This document shows, piece after piece, positions 34,270 through 46,009 of a stretch of DNA of 64,000 nt. Position numbers and translations under genes: made by a program. Position 1 is the first letter of the stretch, and each line of letters begins with the position of its first letter. The stretch is from contig CP087213.1 of NCBI GenBank assembly GCA_020912385.1, positions 682,001 through 746,000 of the forward strand, read 5' to 3'. Source of the DNA: Neofusicoccum parvum. Its lineage: Eukaryota; Ascomycota; Dothideomycetes; Botryosphaeriales; Botryosphaeriaceae. The notes beneath the pieces were generated by a model, which was given only the letters and a program-made list of their open reading frames with translations, did not search any database and was not told the origin of the DNA.

Positions 34270-34307
34270 CGATCCCAGGTCGGCTCGCCAGGGTCGCGAA
34301 GATCGGG
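34270..34307. promoter_or_regulatory. Candidate paired GATC motifs upstream of frq
   Basis: CGATCCC at 34270-34276 and GATCGGG at 34301-34307 lie about 400 bases upstream of the frq start. White Collar binding sites in Neurospora contain repeated GATC/CGAT cores. The match is weak and the motif is short. Confidence 0.2.
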
Positions 34308-37300
34308 CACCGCTGTATGGTTTGCAGCTCGCTTGCCGCCTCGACGTGGCCCCGCCAATCCCTCCCTGCACCGGCGCAAGCAGCCATGCCTCGCCCACGC
34401 TGCCCAGCCCTCACGTGTTCCAGACCGCACCATCGAGATTCGCGCAGCAGCGCGCCGGCGGGCTCAGCCGCGCCCAGCGGCCATCGGCGCCATCGACGAT
34501 GCCGCGCCGCTGCAGCGATGCGCGCGCGACGGCCTGCGCCCGCGGTCGCGCGGCAGCAGGGCCCGGCCCAGGTCCAGCCACGGGCAGCGGCTGCGGCGGG
34601 CAGCAAACGCGCGCACCCGCCGAGAGTGGCCTGATGGACGGCGCCCCAGCGTGCCTGGCGCTCGATTGGTGAGCCCTGCGAGCGGCGCGGAATCCCTGCC
34701 GGCCTAACAGCCGGGTAGAGCCGAGCTAGCGCGAGCCCTGAGATCTCCTTCTGTGAGCAGCATCGGCGGTCTTGGCGCGGGGGTTCGCAGCGATTGCATC
34801 ATAGCCGCGCAGCCGCAACACTGAAAAGCCCACCTTCTGCACGCGGAGTCATCTCCACCACGTCACCACCCGCCCTCATCGAGATTGCCCACCCGGAGCC
34901 TGCTGAGCCCTGCCGCTCGCCAGCCTGCCGCCGCCTGCACCCAGAAGACCCTGCGGCACCTCGAGCCAGCCCGTCGTCACAGCGCCGCCGCCTCGGCGTC
35001 GCGATGCCCGTCCGCCAGACTGCCCGCCCGCATCGCCCGCGTCGCCCGCCCACACCCTCTCCCCCAGGCGCGTCGGTCATGCACCCGCCGTCAGCAGCCA
35101 GCACACCGAGCGCGCCTCCAGTCGTCTCCCGAAGCCGAGCTGAAACGCACGCCGGCTGACCCGGCTGCTGCGCACACGCCCCTGACGAGATTCGCCACCC
35201 GCCCTCGTCGCGCTAGGCCCGACGCAGCCCCCCGGCCACCAGCCGCAGCCGTTGGCTGGTGGAGGCACTGAAAGACTTGCGCGCCCGCCGTTTAGCAGCA
35301 ACAGCTTTGAGCGTTCAGGCGCGCCAAACCGACCGATCTCGATCACACCAAGCCCCTTCTGGCGTCACACTGCCAGGCACGTGGAAGACCACCGTCCCTT
35401 GCTCGCCGCCATGCTGAGCCTGCCCATGCGAAAGCCGGAGCGCTGGCTGTTTGCGCGCCGCACATCCAGTCTAGACTCACGCCCGCGTCTCTGCTGCGCG
35501 TCACGTTCGTCCGTGAAGCCATGCTTTATATTGGCAAGCTCGCTGCGCCTCCGTGGACGCTCATTCACTATGCCGGGAATTAGCCTCTCCTTCTCATCGC
35601 CGATGAGTCTGCCTAGCGGTCCGAAAAGCGTCCTCTTCCGGCATGCCCTGCCCTTCGATCGTTTTCCCCGAGGGCATCGGAGCCCTGGCCCCCCCAGCGG
35701 ATCCCAACGATAACGGTTCAATTATTCAGAGCCACAACCATGCCCACTCGTCCTCAGGGTCCAAAGCAACCCAGCTACCGGTCAGGCACGAAACTTCAGG
35801 GTCCCGCCAGGAGCTTCCCTCCGGCCCCATCCACCCGAGTCTATGCGCGATCAGCGAAGTGGCGAAGATCCGAATCAACAAGCCTGCCAGCCTCAAGAGC
35901 AAACATTCACCGCAACCCTTATACCCACTCTCGCCATTGTCATTCGTCCAGGACCTCAAACTACGTCACCGAACATAATACACTGCCCCGTCAGCACGCC
36001 AGCGAAATCTCGTATTATTCCGCCCTCGGCGACCACTACCGGAGGACCCCATCCTACCCGCCCAGCCGGATTTCCAAACACCGTGCCGGCGCTGCTTTGG
36101 TGCCCCTATAGATGACTCCTCTCTCTGCGGTAGCTCACCAATCTCGCGACTTTTGGCCAGAATTTTCATTGGATTCGAGTGAAGTGTTTGGTTCGAGTCG
36201 TTTCTGTCTGCCACTCGGGACGATCGCCCGCTGACACTTGGTATTCATCGACGCCGGGGCCGCAAAACAGGTTCTTCACGATGAGCCCCACTCGGGCATC
36301 ATTGACAGCTTCGCCGGGTCAGCAAAATAACGAGTCCAGAGTTTTGCGAAGCAAATCGTCGCGGACTGCCCTCCTTGGCTTAGCCGACCTTGGCAGATCG
36401 AAGGTGATCGATTGGATGGAAGCCTGCTCAGTCCGCTGACGAGGGTAGGTGCGGTGAGGTCCGGGCCCCGTGCCATGAGCGTGAGCATGAGCCCGGTGGC
36501 GATTTTCTCATGCTGCGTCAGAATCGGGTGGGACAACACACTGTCGGAGACCGCTCACGTGTCACTTCTTCATTGTTGGGCCCGTGAGGGTGGTGTGGAG
36601 GTCCTCCACCGTCAGCGCAACCAAGGGGCGAATGTCACGACAACCGAGGCTAAGTACTCGAGTCAGGAAAGCAATAATTCCCCGCCCTAAGTGCGAAATT
36701 GGTTTTGGGAGGAGTCGGCTGACGAGTCCGGACGAGAGAGGCCTTGCCCATGACAAATGCCGGTTAACCGACGGCCACGAGCACAAACTTGTCGGCAAGG
36801 GTTTGCTAACTTCCAGCTGAGACTATTGAACTGTGACAGACTCCAATGTGGACGTGACCGTGCATGAAGTAGCAAGGGAGTTGTCTGGTCGAGGGGGTTG
36901 ATTATGGCTGGCTGAATGGGGCCGAATGTCTTCCATTGGACTGGCATTTCCGTGCGGTGAGCCCCGATCATGAGAAAAAACCTTCTTAGGCTGAGGATCG
37001 GTCACCATAGTCGTCTTTGAGGAGGCAGGTAAGAGTATTCCGCCCTTAGTTAACACCCTCAGTGAATGAGATGGACTGAGCGGACGCTCCAAGGACTCTC
37101 AGAATGATGATCTTGACCATCACGTTCCCAGCCTGTTCTTCAATTTCTTGCCCTCCACGATCTTTCTGCTTCGAAACTCGATATTTCCGATTCGTTGAAT
37201 CATCTGTTATTCCCTATCTCGAGTTTCCTTGTTCATCTCGTAGAGAAGAGAGTCTACCAGAGAGCTCGGCGCAGATACTGTCCACGCTTCTGCAGCACAC

Positions 37301-38831
37301 CAGCTTAAGAAAGTCTCAGTAGCTCCTTTCTTTCGTATTTCGTTTGTCGGTACGAGACGCTACAAGTGATTCTCGCGTCTCTTCGCATAAGCTGCCCTCA
37401 ATCTTTCGATCTCATCTCGCACTAATCAGGCGGGCCCTTAAATTCCTCCTTCTCTAACCATTAACCCCGACGCAACTTCGTTTCACGGAATCATACGGTC
37501 GTACGCGTGTGATCACCAGGTCCAAAAAAAAGAGGCTTGTGTAACCGGTCAATCTAGATTCTGGTTCTCTTTTTCGGCCGATCAGACACATTTCTCGCAG
37601 CACAGCATGCGCGCGTTGTAGCACAAACGGGCGGGCTGGCACGAAGATCAGGGTCTGAGGCTAGCGGCGCGGTGTGTTCCGCATTCTATCTTTGCGGGCG
37701 CGTTCATCCTTCTTTCCACCTTCTAGCGTTTTTCCCTCTCCCTGGGCTTGTGAAACCATGGCTTGCGCGGAATGCGTGCCGGCCTGGTACCAGGTAAGTA
37801 TACGATTGTTACGGAGCAGTAGCGGAGCACGCAACCATGATTTTTTTATTGGAACAGGGATGGCGCTTTTGTGTAAAGGGGGGGCTGTGCTGTGCATCAC
37901 TCTTTTAGGTGGTGTGCCGTGCGATCGAGATCGGTATGTTGGAGGAGGAAGGATGACGTTATTCAAACGGTATCCGTTACAGGCATTCTGCGATGCCCTC
38001 TTGAACTCTCTCCAGCGTTATCAGCTGTTGTTTTTCTTCCCGCCTTGCCAGGTTTTTGTCCTTTTTCTGACCGGTCGTATCCGCCAAGGTCCCTGCAGTT
38101 TCACAGTCGTAGGCGGCCTCGACCTCGGTTTGCGATGGCTGGGTGTTGTTGAGTAGTTCGACCACCATTATGCCTGAGCCGGATGGCCGTTCCGTCTACT
38201 TTTCTGCCGTCTCGAGCGCCCGGGCCTCGTCTTTCGCTCTTACTCGACCTGTCCTTGCGACTATTTTTTCTTTCTTACTGCGCCTCCATGACTTGCGTTC
38301 AACATCTCAACATCCACGCGAAGCACAGTATCCCAGGACATTTTCTATTTCTCCACCAGTGAGAAAGTCTAATCTTCTATTTCCTCCTCCGCCATCGCCC
38401 TCTTCCCGCTCTCATGGGCAGAAACGGGATGTTGCCCAGACGGATGTGAGGAAGAGCGCCTGGTTTCACAATAGCAATTCCAAATCCCTCTCTACTTCCT
38501 TGTTTCATTCGAACAGACGAGACTTGGGCCGGGAGAATAGTTGGGCCTCGTGATGCGTCGTGGAGTTGGGCCTGGATTCGCAGTCTTCGGGTTGTTGCCT
38601 GGGTGAAGGAAGAAAAACATCGTCATGCGCCCGGAGGGAAAAAAACTCAAATGCGTTGGAAGTTTTCTGGGAGAGTGTGATTCTTCTTTGGGTGCCCACC
38701 GGGCTGGGATGGATGAGGTGGGAGGGGGTGTTTGGGTGCCCGAGGGAGGACGGGTTGGGGACGGGGAGGGTGGTGAGATGTTCGTGTGATGGGGAGCTGA
38801 TGGGCGGCTAACGCGGACTCGTCTGGATGGG

Positions 38832-38835
38832 TTTT

Positions 38836-38878
<43 letters not shown>
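38832..38878 (+). repeat. T14G33 homopolymer tract
   Basis: Fourteen T (38832-38845) are followed directly by 33 G (38846-38878). The G run can form quadruplex structures and is highly prone to slippage and to sequencing error, so its exact length is uncertain. Confidence 0.9.
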
Positions 38879-38880
<2 letters not shown>

Positions 38881-39645
38881 GGTGGTCCGCATGTTGGCGT
38901 TGGGACGAAGGCTTGAGGATCATGGTTGCTTTGCTGTTGCCATAATTGAGCCCATGAGTCTTCATCCGAAGGTAAGCGCAGAGATGGTGAGGCCTGAACT
39001 GCCACGATTGAAGGCTCACGGAGTTATGATATGGCTATAGGTAGGTGCCTTGATGATGAATATACGCGCGGCTGGCAGGGTATGGCGCTTAGTGTCTGAG
39101 GACACCAATCTGGTCTACTTTTGCATGAGTTCCTTGTGCGCTGATGTTATACAGAAGCGCGGCTGCCCGTTAACCTTCGGTATTCGATGCGGAGCGTCGA
39201 TTACGAGGGAATTTGCCTTTAGCGAGCCTGCACCTTCAAGAGTAACTGTCAGGGGCGCTCTCCATCCTCTACTCACGTGACAAGTCAATCCCCAACTAAG
39301 GTGCATCCTTTGCAATTTTTCGGTCGGAGTCGTCCTGTTATACAAAGTAGATTCCCAGAATAGCACCACGATTGTTCAACACCAAGATGATATATTCCAT
39401 ACATCTATGGTCGGTCGGCGTCTAATCTAAGAGTGAGTACGAGGCTCGCTTCACCCAAGCCACGCATTGGCTCGCCATTGTAATCAACCCCGCCTCAGCC
39501 TTGCACTGCTGCCTGTTGCACTGCAACAATTTTTTTCCGGATAACTCATCAGTCTCCACTTACCATCATCTTTACCAGCGTCCTCCACTTGACTACAATC
39601 GCTTGTCCGCACAAACTCCTCGGATACCCAGACACTTCAACCGGA

Positions 39646-41875
39646 ATGGCGAACCCTCAGCTATGCGAGCTCTGCAAGGTCGTACAAATTAATGACAGGC
39701 TCTGGGGAGGACACGTTGCATCCGCGACCGACAAATATGGGGACGAGTATGAATATGTTGAGTTTGAGGAAGAAGTGGGATTCAGGTCTCGACCACGGTC
39801 TGCGTATCAATTTTCCCGCTCTGTACCTTACCAAAGACAAGATTTCCTGCCTCATCTTCCGGACCTGACGAGTAGGGCGAAGAATGGATGCTCGTTTTGT
39901 TGGTTGCTTCTCTCGTCTATCTGGGAAGGGCTCAAAAACAGCAACCTCCGCATTCCTGAACAGCCCGCGCACGGAGAAGGGAATCGGCTATGTATTCAAG
40001 GACTACAGTATCATTGGGTACCACTTCATGTTGGAGGGTACCCTTCGTCCTGGATGTCCAGCGTCGAAGAGCCCACAAATCTTCTTGCTGGATTGACGGT
40101 CGAACTGTATACTGAAACGCCAGACCAAACACAGCAGTTGTGCTTCCAAGTTTGTGCTAAGCCAGGTAAGTTGCGAGGTCTTCACCTTACATGCCAATGC
40201 TGACACAAAGCTAGGGCATTGCGCCTCATGGCTTCGAATAAATGAAGATGTCCCATCTGAGGACTTTCTCTCAGAACACTCCGTCTCTCTCATGAGGTCT
40301 TGGATCTCAGAGTGTGTTTCGTTCTGTCGCCCGAACAAGGCACCTCTGCACTTGCCAACACGATTGATTGATGTTGGTGGACCAAGCTTGACAGAAAATC
40401 CACGTCTCATTATTTGCCGGAATGATGCGTCTCTAATGTCTTCCCAACCTGAGTACGTGGCTCTCAGCTACTGTTGGGGTGAACAAGAAGCATCATGGGT
40501 AAGAACTACGGAAGATACACTAAGTCAACATCTGGACAAGATACCCCTGGTTGGCATTCCCAGGACGTGTTCCGATGCTATTCAACTTACTAGACGCCTT
40601 GGTCTTCGATACTTGTGGATAGACTCCCTCTGTATCATTCAAGACAACGATGAGGACTGGGAGCTCGAACCATCGAAGATGTGCGATGTATACCAGCACG
40701 CTCTTGTCACATTTGCCTCCACGAGCACCGAATCTTGTGAGGAGAGCTTCCTGGAACGATCTCATCCGACTAAAGTGCAGCTAAATTTCAAGTCCTCATT
40801 GACGCCTGAAGTCCAGGGGCAATACTGGATACGTAATGTGCCACCCGAGGCCTGGAGATATCTCGAGACAGTCCTCGCAGTTTGGAGTATAAGCTACAAC
40901 GTGTGGTTTTCTCACTGGAGCACTCGTGGCTGGACCTTCCAAGAAGAGGCTCTCTCGCACTCCATGATCTACTTCGGAAAAGACATGATGCATTTTCAGT
41001 GTGGTTCCAGGGTGGTGGCCGAGAACAGGCGCATAATGGAAGAGCAAGACTGGCCACGTGTGTCCGAAATTTTGGATTCCGCTGTTTTCAGTGTCCGGGA
41101 ATGCCACAGATGGTGGTACGATGCTATCTCTCAGTATGGAAACAGGAATTTGAGATTTTTGAAGGACCGATTACCAGCAATATCCGGAATCGCAAAACTC
41201 TTCCAACAGAGGACTAAGGACAAATATCTGGCCGGACTGTGGCAATCTACCCTCCATTCGGGCTTGCTGTGGGGCTGTGTTCCCAAAGAGCGGCCGGATC
41301 TGGCAGACCTAATCTCAAAATTGGCGAATCCAACACCGTACGTCGCACCATCCTGGAGCTGGGCGCGCGAAAAAGTCTACGTGGAATACTTGTACTCTTC
41401 GGTCATTGAAGAATGCGTTATCATCCAGGCAGAGACTGTCGTCGAAGGGTTAAATCCTTTCGGGAGTTGCAGGGGCGGATATTTGGTTCTTCGTGGGAGA
41501 TCATTCTCACTCGAAGGGGCCAGGTTAGGGCCCAAAGGTGTCGGGTTATTATCTCAACGTATCTTGCTCGGTAACCAACATCTGGCGTATTGTGCCCTCG
41601 ACTGGGAAGACGACGGAGACCTTGAAAAAGGCAACGAACTCGATTTACTCGCGGGATCTCTGGGTTCTTTGACTATGTTTTTTGTTGCAAGTATGCCCCC
41701 CGGATATTGCCTCAATGCTGACGCTAACAATGAGATAATGGCTGGTCTCCTCCTCCTTCCCAAACCAGGAACAAATGAGTGGCTCCGCGTGGGCATGTTT
41801 ACATCGCAGGAAAACGAAACCGGGGGAAGAAGGTTCTTCGAAGGTTGTGAGACGCGGGACTTCAAGATTGTATGA
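39646..41875 (+). CDS. HET-domain (heterokaryon incompatibility) protein
   Basis: The product carries a HET domain (TIR-like fold), found in fungal proteins that trigger cell death or growth arrest after fusion of unlike individuals. Most family members have no assigned partner. Exons are 39646-40165 and 40215-41875 (49-base intron, GTAAGT...AGCTAG, phase 1), giving 726 residues. The N-terminus has CELCK and CSFCW pairs that could bind metal. The HET domain begins near residue 254 with YVALSYCWG, then TCSDAIQLTRRLGLRYLWID, SLCIIQDNDEDW and MCDVYQHALVTFAST. It is followed by STRGWTFQEEALSHSMIYFG and PSWSWAR, the usual block order. No NACHT, WD or other effector partner is visible. The start at 39646 is preferred to 39589 because MANPQLCELC resembles the usual family start. 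Confidence 0.93.
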
Positions 41876-42312
41876 GCAGAGAGGCAGCTTCGGGCTTCAG
41901 AGTCACGGTTCTATTAACCAGGATAAAAGTAATAGCACCAACGTCTCAACGCTCACGGCCATGAGTTTGATCTGATGTTCCGCAGACCACCCATTACTCC
42001 ATTCCTTCTCCGCAGAGGTGAAGAACAAAATTATGAGGTGCTTGTCATTGCAGGATGGACCCACTCCGGGCCCACATGGCGGCCAAAAAAGAGGCCGGAC
42101 GGCAAAACAAAACGTACAACAGCCAGGATTCCCCAATGGTCACCCACTTGAGTACTAATTGGCCGGTTCGCAGCTTGAGTATCGGCTGAGCGGACGGGAA
42201 GCCCTATATTCTGCGACCTATGGTCGTACGTGGCAGAAGACGTGGCTGGAAGGCAACATATACAGTGTGCACCATCTTGAGCCACCACCACCAGGCTAAG
42301 CTTGCCACGCGG
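41876..42312. other. 3' flanks of the convergent HET and erg24 genes
   Basis: This is 437 bases with no gene seen. Confidence 0.5.
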
Positions 42313-43862
42313 CTAGTAGACCCAGGGCACGATCCTCCACCTCACAAGACTCCTGTACTTCTCCCAGTCTTCGCCGTACTTCTTCAAGCACATGGCATCG
42401 TCCCTCCTCTCGCGGTGCATCAGCAGGATGGCAAAGTACAGCACGTAGAAGTAGGTGAACAGCATGCCCCAGCCCGCCGCCTCGCCCTGCACCACCAGCC
42501 TCCCGTCCGCCATCTTGGACGCGTGCTCGGCCACCACGGCGCTCCCGGCGGGCAGGATGGTGTAGCCAGCCAGGCCGGTGGGCAGGCTGAACGGCGAGGC
42601 CTGCAGCCAGTCGCCAAAGTAGTTGACGTGCCTCGCCAGGCCCCACCAGCCGGCCGTCAGCAGGCGGGTTCCGCGCTTGGTCTGGATGAACGGCAGGCCG
42701 GCGACGCTCGGGTCGTCGGGCCGCGTGCGGAAGACGTTCTTCTGCGTGTTGGCGGCGCGGAAGACGTACAGGCCGAGCGCGAAGACGGCGGCGACGGCGG
42801 CGATGCCGGCCCAGCCGAGGCGCACAGGGTGCACGGAGAGGTAGCGGCACTGCGTCGAGTAGAGGAACGGCACCCACACGAGGTCGCCGAAGCACAGCAT
42901 GAAGCCGAAGCCGTCGGTCGTGATGTCGATCATGGTCAGGATGCCGGATTCGTTGCGCTGGCCGTCAAGCGCGTAGTAGGCCTGCACGGCGGCGACAAAG
43001 ACGATACTGTCGGAGAGGGTGTTGTAGGTGCGGTATTGCTGGGCGATGAAGGCAAGGTCGAGAAGCACCCAGCCCGTCAGCCCCGGAGACATCTCGCACC
43101 AGGTCTTGATGTCGACTTCGCCGAAGAAGGGGAGTACAACGCGCGGGTTCAGCTCGCGGCCGATGTAGAAGTCGTATATGGTGTTGCCGGTATGGCCCCC
43201 CGCAGCCAGTTCGCGGAGGTCGCCATTGGGGTAGTTGGTGTCCACGCTGAAGCTCCGGGCATAGACATAGCCGGAAAGGGCATAGGCGATCAAGACGTTG
43301 GCCGTCAGGATTTGAGCATAGTTTTCGGTTATGAAGGTCCAGACGATGAAGTCGGCACCGTGCAAGAGCGTCCCGGCTGCACAGATGAAAAGGTAGATGA
43401 GGCTCACGGAGAAGGCTTTTCAAGGAGAGTCAGCATGGACCGCTATTGAACCAAGATTGTGCGTGCTCACCATTGAAGCGGTACCGCAGCGGCCGGCCAT
43501 GCTGTACCAACTTTGTGCCGACAGCTTCCTGTGCGGGGAGCACTCTCCAGAGAATGAGGGTCGCAAGATAGTAAAACAGCACTACACCGATGACCTCCAA
43601 GCTAAAGAGACCCCGGACGCCGGGCCATCCAATCTCTGTCCTCACCGCCTCCCAGCTGAGAGTGCGCGGGTCAAGGAGAGACGGCACCGGGCAGCCAGAA
43701 ACGTCGTTGCAGGCGAAATAAAAGAAGTAGAGGAGGACTGGGAGACCAAAGGTGATGGCAGCGGCCCCGAAGCTGGAGACAGGGGTTAGCGAGCTCGACT
43801 GATGGGGAGCCACATAACGCTTACGGTCCGCCAAAGTCGTACTCCGGTCCGGAAGAGGGCAT
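42313..43862 (-). CDS. erg24: Delta(14)-sterol reductase Erg24
   Basis: The product reduces the C14-15 double bond of sterol intermediates after Erg11 in ergosterol synthesis, using NADPH at the ER membrane; it is the target of morpholine fungicides. Exons on the minus strand are 43862-43825, 43772-43471 and 43415-42313, with introns of 52 and 55 bases, giving 480 residues, the usual length. The N-terminus is MPSSGPEYDFGGPFGAAA with many hydrophobic spans after it. Both ERG4/ERG24 family signatures are present: GNTIYDFYIGRELNPR and HRERRDDAMCLKKYG. The end RWRIVPWVY matches the family C-terminus. The first exon carries only 13 residues but matches the family start exactly. The next gene downstream of its promoter is a secreted protein in the same orientation, 422 bases away. 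Confidence 0.96.
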
Positions 43863-44284
43863 GGTTCATCGACAACGTGTCGCCATGGACGGCCGACGGC
43901 GATTGCACTCGGCTTTATGTAGAAGTGGCAGCCCGGAAGGTCCATGTTCCGGCGATCACAAAATGGCACGATTGACCGTGCGCACAATCCTTTCGGCTAA
44001 CCGCGCCGATCCGTGGGGAGTGGTTGGCCTTCACCAAAGCGGGAGGAGGAAAGAGAAGTGGAGGGCCGTGTAGTGCTTCGTTGTGGAGAGTATACTGAAG
44101 AGTCCGCTTCTGGTTTCATGATCTCGTTGACTTCTCCTTCCTGTTTTGCAGAAGAAAAGCAATCTTGCTTCCAAAAAGGACATTACCACTACGCTCAACA
44201 AAGAATTTCCAAAGCCGAACCAAAGTGGCCCATGAGCTCGATAGACGCAGTTGATCGACCATTCGCGCTGCTGCTTGAGTAACG
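43863..44284. other. erg24 promoter region and 3' flank of the glycine-rich gene
   Basis: This is 422 bases with no gene. I did not find a convincing sterol-response element by eye. Confidence 0.5.
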
Positions 44285-46009
44285 CTAACCACTGCGACCA
44301 GACCCGCCCGTCCCCAAATTACCTTGGTTGAGACCATCCAGAGAAAGACCACTTCCACTCGAAATCCCTCCTCCAGCGAGATTTCCACCTCCTCCAAAAC
44401 TCCCTCCCCCTCCCCCTCCGCCGACACGACCACCACCACTTCCCAAGTTACCTCCGCCACTTCCAAGGGTGCCAGCGCCCCCACCTCCACCACTAAAGCC
44501 GCCTCCATTCCAGTTGTATGGACAAGAGCCTCCTCCACCATTTCCACCTCCACCCCCGCCGTTTCCAAACCCACCCCCGCCGTTTCCAAACCCACCTCCA
44601 CCGTTTCCAAACCCACCTCCACCGTTTCCAAACCCACCTCCTCCGTTTCCAAACCTACTTCCACCGTTTCCAAACCCGCCTCCTCCGTTTCCAAAGTTGC
44701 CACCACCACCAGTTCTCAAGCCACTGCCACCATTGCCCAGCCCACCTCCACCATTTCCAAACCCACTTCCAGTATTACTGAAACTACCTCCTCTTCCCGT
44801 GTTTCCAAGTCCGCTGCCAAGTTGGTTAACTCCAAGTTGGTTGTTTCCAAGCCCTGTTCCGCCCTGATTACTCCCCAAAGTAGTTCCACTCCGAGCATTC
44901 CCGAGGCTGCCTCCACTGCCAGTGGTTCCAAAGCCACTTCCGACACCAGCGTTCTGAAGACCACGCCCGCTCCCACCGCTCCCAATCACAGAACCGCCTC
45001 CCACCCGTCCACCTCCACCGAAACCGCCTCCGCCGAACCCACCACTTCCAGAGCCACCCCCAAAACCACCGCCACCACCACCACCAGAACCGCCTCCGCC
45101 AAACCCACCACCCCCAGAGCCACCGCCGAACCCCCCTCCGCCGCCGCCGCCGCCAAACCCACCCCCACCCAACCCCTCCCCAGTCCCGCCGCCCGCCACG
45201 CAGATATACTCATCACCCGTCCCGACCGGCTGGTTGTCGCGATCGAAATCATTGCCCATCCAGCAGCTGGCGACGGGGTCCTGGGGCACGGCGCCGCTCC
45301 GATCGCCCTGGGCGATGTTCCAGGAGCCGACGCCGACGCCGTCGAGCTCGAAGCCGCAGGCGACGAGGGACGGGGTGCCGCAGCCGAGCTGGCCGTTCTG
45401 GCCGACGGGGCAGTCGAGGCGGCCGGCGGCGAAGTCGCCGGAGCCGGAGAACTCGCAGCCGCACTCGGCGGTCTGCGGGTCCTTGATGCAGTTGGAGGGG
45501 TCGAAGGGGAGGGTGCCGGTTTGGGGGGAGCTGGGTGGGGAGGAGGTTAGCGGTGGGGTTGGTGGGGGTGGTTTTGTTTTTCTTTTCAAGGTTGTGGGCT
45601 AAGGTGGTGGGTTGCTCACTCCCAGAATAGACTGACGACTCGCTCGTCGAACTCGAACTGCGTGTTCGGATCCAGAGCGCAGGCCCAGGCGTAGCACCGC
45701 CCGTATGGCCCGCCGTGCGAGGTGAGGTGCTGGCCATCGTCGAGGACGAAGAGGGCGAAGTACTGGTCGCCGTTGACGCGGGTGTTCTTGGCGCATTCGG
45801 CGAGCTGGATGATGTCGCCCGGGGTGGATTCTTCGGCTGGGTGTCGGGTTCGGTCAGTCTGGGGTTCGTTTTGCAAGGTGTGGAGGGGTATGTGAACCTT
45901 GACAGGGCGGGAACTGTGATGGGTAGAGGTATCGCGAGCCGCTCTGGGCGGGGCAATACTCAGCGCTGACGGCGCTGATGAGAAAGACGGTGAACAAAAG
46001 ATGGTACAT
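44285..46009 (-). CDS. Secreted cysteine-containing, glycine-rich repeat protein
   Basis: The function is not known. Exons on the minus strand are 46009-45898, 45836-45620 and 45530-44285, giving about 524 residues. The start MYHLLFTVFLISAVSA is a clear signal peptide. The next 170 residues form a compact domain with many Cys (YGRCYAWACALDPNTQF, ECGCEFSG, DEYICVAGG), resembling an uncharacterised fungal secreted family. The remaining 350 residues are almost entirely Gly with Phe, Asn and Ser, including seven tandem GGFGNGG heptads. The glycine-rich part suggests a wall- or matrix-associated structural protein; that is inference. No GPI signal is obvious at the end. The first donor is weak: GTTCAC at 45897 or GTCAAG at 45903, both keeping frame. 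The opposite strand is open and Ser/Thr-rich through this region, but that is an artefact of the repeats. Confidence 0.8.
44561..44704 (-). repeat. Seven tandem 21-base repeats encoding GGFGNGG
   Basis: The core GTTTCCAAAC (plus strand) recurs at 44561, 44582, 44603, 44624, 44645, 44666 and 44687, exactly every 21 bases, so seven residues per unit. The near-identity of neighbouring units points to recent slippage or unequal exchange. Confidence 0.9.

Larger units (their letters stand above)
33870..39645. other. Long gene-free region upstream of frq
   Basis: No convincing coding gene is seen in 5.8 kb. The part from 33.87 to about 35.7 kb is GC-rich and full of overlapping frames on both strands; its first few hundred bases are CA/CT-rich on the minus strand and look like an frq 5' leader. 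From 35.7 to 39.6 kb base composition is more even. Features are two GATC-type motifs at 34270 and 34301, an isolated ATG-plus-donor at 37758, and a T14G33 tract at 38832. The right end includes the promoter of the HET-domain gene. Confidence 0.5.

Noticed and set aside
36188..36199. tRNA B-box-like GGTTCGAGTC
   Set aside because: Flanks cannot form the T stem and no A box or acceptor stem is in place.
36719..36736. Hammerhead-ribozyme-like core (CTGACGA, then a GTCC/GGAC stem, then GAGAG)
   Set aside because: The stem has no loop and the required GAAA is absent; flanking helices I and III were not found.
42220..43449. Plus-strand 409-codon open frame
   Set aside because: It is antisense to erg24, caused by high GC in third positions; no family features.
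44324..45550. Plus-strand 408-codon Ser/Thr/Pro-rich frame resembling an adhesin (repeated SKPTSTV)
   Set aside because: It is the exact complement of the glycine-rich repeats of the minus-strand gene, which has a signal peptide, introns and a Cys domain.
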